Assembly: GCA_900765165.1 (NCBI GenBank)
Contig: CAAFQR010000001.1
Location: forward strand, 1-17,946
Reading direction: 5' to 3'
Length of the DNA: 17,946 nt
Source: Veillonellaceae bacterium
Lineage (GTDB): Bacteria > Bacillota > Negativicutes > Veillonellales > Veillonellaceae
Shown: positions 16,637 to 17,946 of the stretch, one piece after another
How positions within the stretch are numbered: position 1 is the first letter of the stretch
Layout: each line of letters opens with the position of its first letter
Translations under genes and position numbers: made by a program
The notes under the pieces: model-generated
What the model saw: only the letters and a program-made list of their open reading frames with translations
Database searches by the model: none
What the model was told of the DNA's origin: nothing

Positions 16637-17692
16637 ATGACTATGACAGCAAAAGCGCCGGAAACAGTAGCAACGCCGGCCACTATGACCAACAAAATCG
16701 GCTATGATAAAATCATCGAATACGCTAACCGCGTGCTCGACGGTGGTGAAATCACCCCCCACGAAGCAGAAGAATTGATTAACGTATCCGACGAAGATAC
16801 GATGATCCTCCTCGCTATGGCCGACAAAATCCGTCAAAAATTCAATGGTAACGAAGTTGATTTATGCGCCATTGTTAACGGTCGTTCCGGTAAATGCCCG
16901 GAAAACTGTAAGTTCTGTGCGCAGTCCGCTCATCATGAAACGGGCGTAACCGTATATCCGTTCATGAGCGCCGATGACATTGTAGCTCACGCTAAAAAAG
17001 CAAAAGAAGCCGGTGCAATCCGCTTCTCCATCGTAACCAGCGGTCGTAACACCAACAACCCGCGTGAATTCGAACAGATTATTGAAGCCTTGAAACGCAT
17101 TAAAGCCGAAACGGGCCTTGAAATCTGCTGCTCCCTCGGTTTGTTAACCTACGAACAGGCTGTACAGTTGAAGGAAATCGGCGTAACCCGTTATCATTCC
17201 AACATTGAAACGGCACCGAGCCACTTCAAGGATATTTGTACGACTCACAATTTCGAAGATAAGATGAGCACCATTGCCAACGCTAAAAAAGCCGGCATTC
17301 GCGTATGCTCCGGCGGTATCATTGGTCTTAACGAAACCTTGACCCAGCGTGTTGAAATGGCTTTCGAATTGAAACGCCTCGACATCGACTCCGTACCGCT
17401 TAACATCTTGAACCCAATTAAAGGCACGCCGTTTGAAAACAACAAACCGTTGCCGCCGTTGGAAATCTTGCGTACCTTCGCTATGTTCCGCTTCGTATTG
17501 CCGCACGCTCAGATTCGTACGGCCGGCGGTCGTGAAGTTAACCTTCGTGACTTGCAGGCATTGGCTTTGTCCGGTGGCTTGAACGGCATCATGGTGGGTG
17601 GTTACCTCACCACCGAAGGTCGTTCTCCGTTCGACGATTTGCAGATGCTGGAAGACTTGCGCTTAGGTCGCACGGCTCCGCAGCAAGCGTAA
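16637..17692 (+). CDS. bioB: Biotin synthase, variant auxiliary-cluster type
   Basis: A 351-aa radical SAM enzyme that inserts sulfur into dethiobiotin to make biotin. The SAM-binding [4Fe-4S] motif is CPENCKFC (C87, C91, C94). Aligned by eye to E. coli BioB, the auxiliary [2Fe-2S] ligands C128, C188 and R260 correspond to C164, C224 (VCSGGIIG) and R294 (IRTAGGRE). The position of C97 is Ser131 (RFSIVTSGR), at exactly the same distance from the last radical-SAM cysteine. Extra cysteines are C77 and C165. The N-terminal 20 residues are Ala/Thr-rich. GAGGTG lies 6 nt before the ATG. No other bio genes adjoin, so dethiobiotin is made or imported through genes elsewhere. Confidence 0.93.
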   Translation: MTMTAKAPETVATPATMTNKIGYDKIIEYANRVLDGGEITPHEAEELINVSDEDTMILLAMADKIRQKFNGNEVDLCAIVNGRSGKCPENCKFCAQSAHHETGVTVYPFMSADDIVAHAKKAKEAGAIRFSIVTSGRNTNNPREFEQIIEALKRIKAETGLEICCSLGLLTYEQAVQLKEIGVTRYHSNIETAPSHFKDICTTHNFEDKMSTIANAKKAGIRVCSGGIIGLNETLTQRVEMAFELKRLDIDSVPLNILNPIKGTPFENNKPLPPLEILRTFAMFRFVLPHAQIRTAGGREVNLRDLQALALSGGLNGIMVGGYLTTEGRSPFDDLQMLEDLRLGRTAPQQA

Positions 17693-17760
17693 TCCAGGAG
17701 CGTACTCCTTTCGTTTCCTCTAAGTGTTTATACACTTGTAAAATTTTATAAATGCCTTAG

Positions 17761-17794
17761 ATAAGGGCGGATTGCTTACGCAGTCCGCCCTTAT
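17761..17794 (+). terminator. Terminator after bioB
   Basis: A 15-bp stem (17761-17775 with 17780-17794) closes a 4-nt loop, with one G-U wobble in plus-strand RNA. It is GC-rich in the middle but is followed by TCATTATATT and not by an unbroken T run. It is the strongest hairpin after bioB. Weaker ones lie at 17696-17709 (5 bp) and 17722-17737 (6 bp). Confidence 0.65.
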
Positions 17795-17866
17795 TCATTA
17801 TATTCACTCCCATTCTCCGCGCTCGCCCCTACGCATCGTCCGTTCACTTACTTATATATTTTATAT

Positions 17867-17937
17867 TTTTCTAAAATTTACGAATTTAGAAAACTATTTT
17901 CTATATAATGCGTGGACATATAGAGTTTCAATGTCCA
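17867..17937 (+). promoter_or_regulatory. Promoter/operator region for a gene beyond the right edge
   Basis: TTTTCTAAA (17867-17875) and TTTAGAAAA (17885-17893) form a 9-bp inverted repeat with a 9-nt gap. A perfect TATAAT lies at 17904-17909. TGGACAT (17913-17919) and ATGTCCA (17931-17937) form a 7-bp inverted repeat around the expected transcription start and early leader. No clear -35 box is present. The layout, with repeats on both sides of a -10 box, suggests a regulated promoter facing right. The gene it serves is outside the window. Confidence 0.4.
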
Positions 17938-17946
17938 TATATGCTA

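Overview
The window looks like chromosomal DNA from a diderm member of the Bacillota, most likely a Negativicute (Veillonella/Megasphaera-like). This is an inference. It rests on an outer-membrane-type efflux adaptor lipoprotein sitting beside genes typical of Bacillota: a yhaO/yhaN pair, a niaP-like transporter, AGGAGG ribosome binding sites and a Clostridia-like bioB. I see no rRNA, tRNA, insertion sequence, phage gene or CRISPR array. Coding DNA is of balanced GC and most gaps are AT-rich.

Layout. (1) 1-3622, minus strand: a solitary RND/HlyD-type adaptor lipoprotein with its own promoter and terminator. Upstream of it is a probable two-gene unit, a niaP-like MFS transporter followed by a TPR lipoprotein. 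(2) 3750-8474, minus strand: a strong terminator, then a full-length glutamate synthase large subunit with no small-subunit gene beside it. (3) 8475-8824: a 350-bp divergent control region with a good promoter facing right. (4) 8825-9706, plus strand: a YfdC-like formate/nitrite-family channel, ending at a 17-bp stem terminator that also serves the convergent operon. (5) 16348 down to 9813, minus strand: a tight four-gene operon of a MocR-type regulator, YhaO (Mre11/SbcD-like nuclease), YhaN (Rad50/SbcC-like ATPase with a central membrane hairpin) and an EamA-family transporter. (6) 16516-17794, plus strand: biotin synthase bioB, divergent from the operon, with a sigma-A-type promoter overlapped by a BirA-like operator. 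(7) 17795-17946: an AT-rich control region with inverted repeats around a TATAAT box, probably for a gene beyond the right edge.

How the genes fit together. Much of the window is cofactor and nitrogen metabolism: nicotinate uptake (NAD), glutamate synthesis, biotin synthesis and a PLP-binding regulator fold. The membrane-anchored YhaO/YhaN nuclease-ATPase pair stands apart. The items I would look at first are the MocR-yhaO-yhaN-eamA arrangement, and the bioB protein, which has serine in place of one cysteine ligand of the classical [2Fe-2S] cluster and carries extra nearby cysteines.
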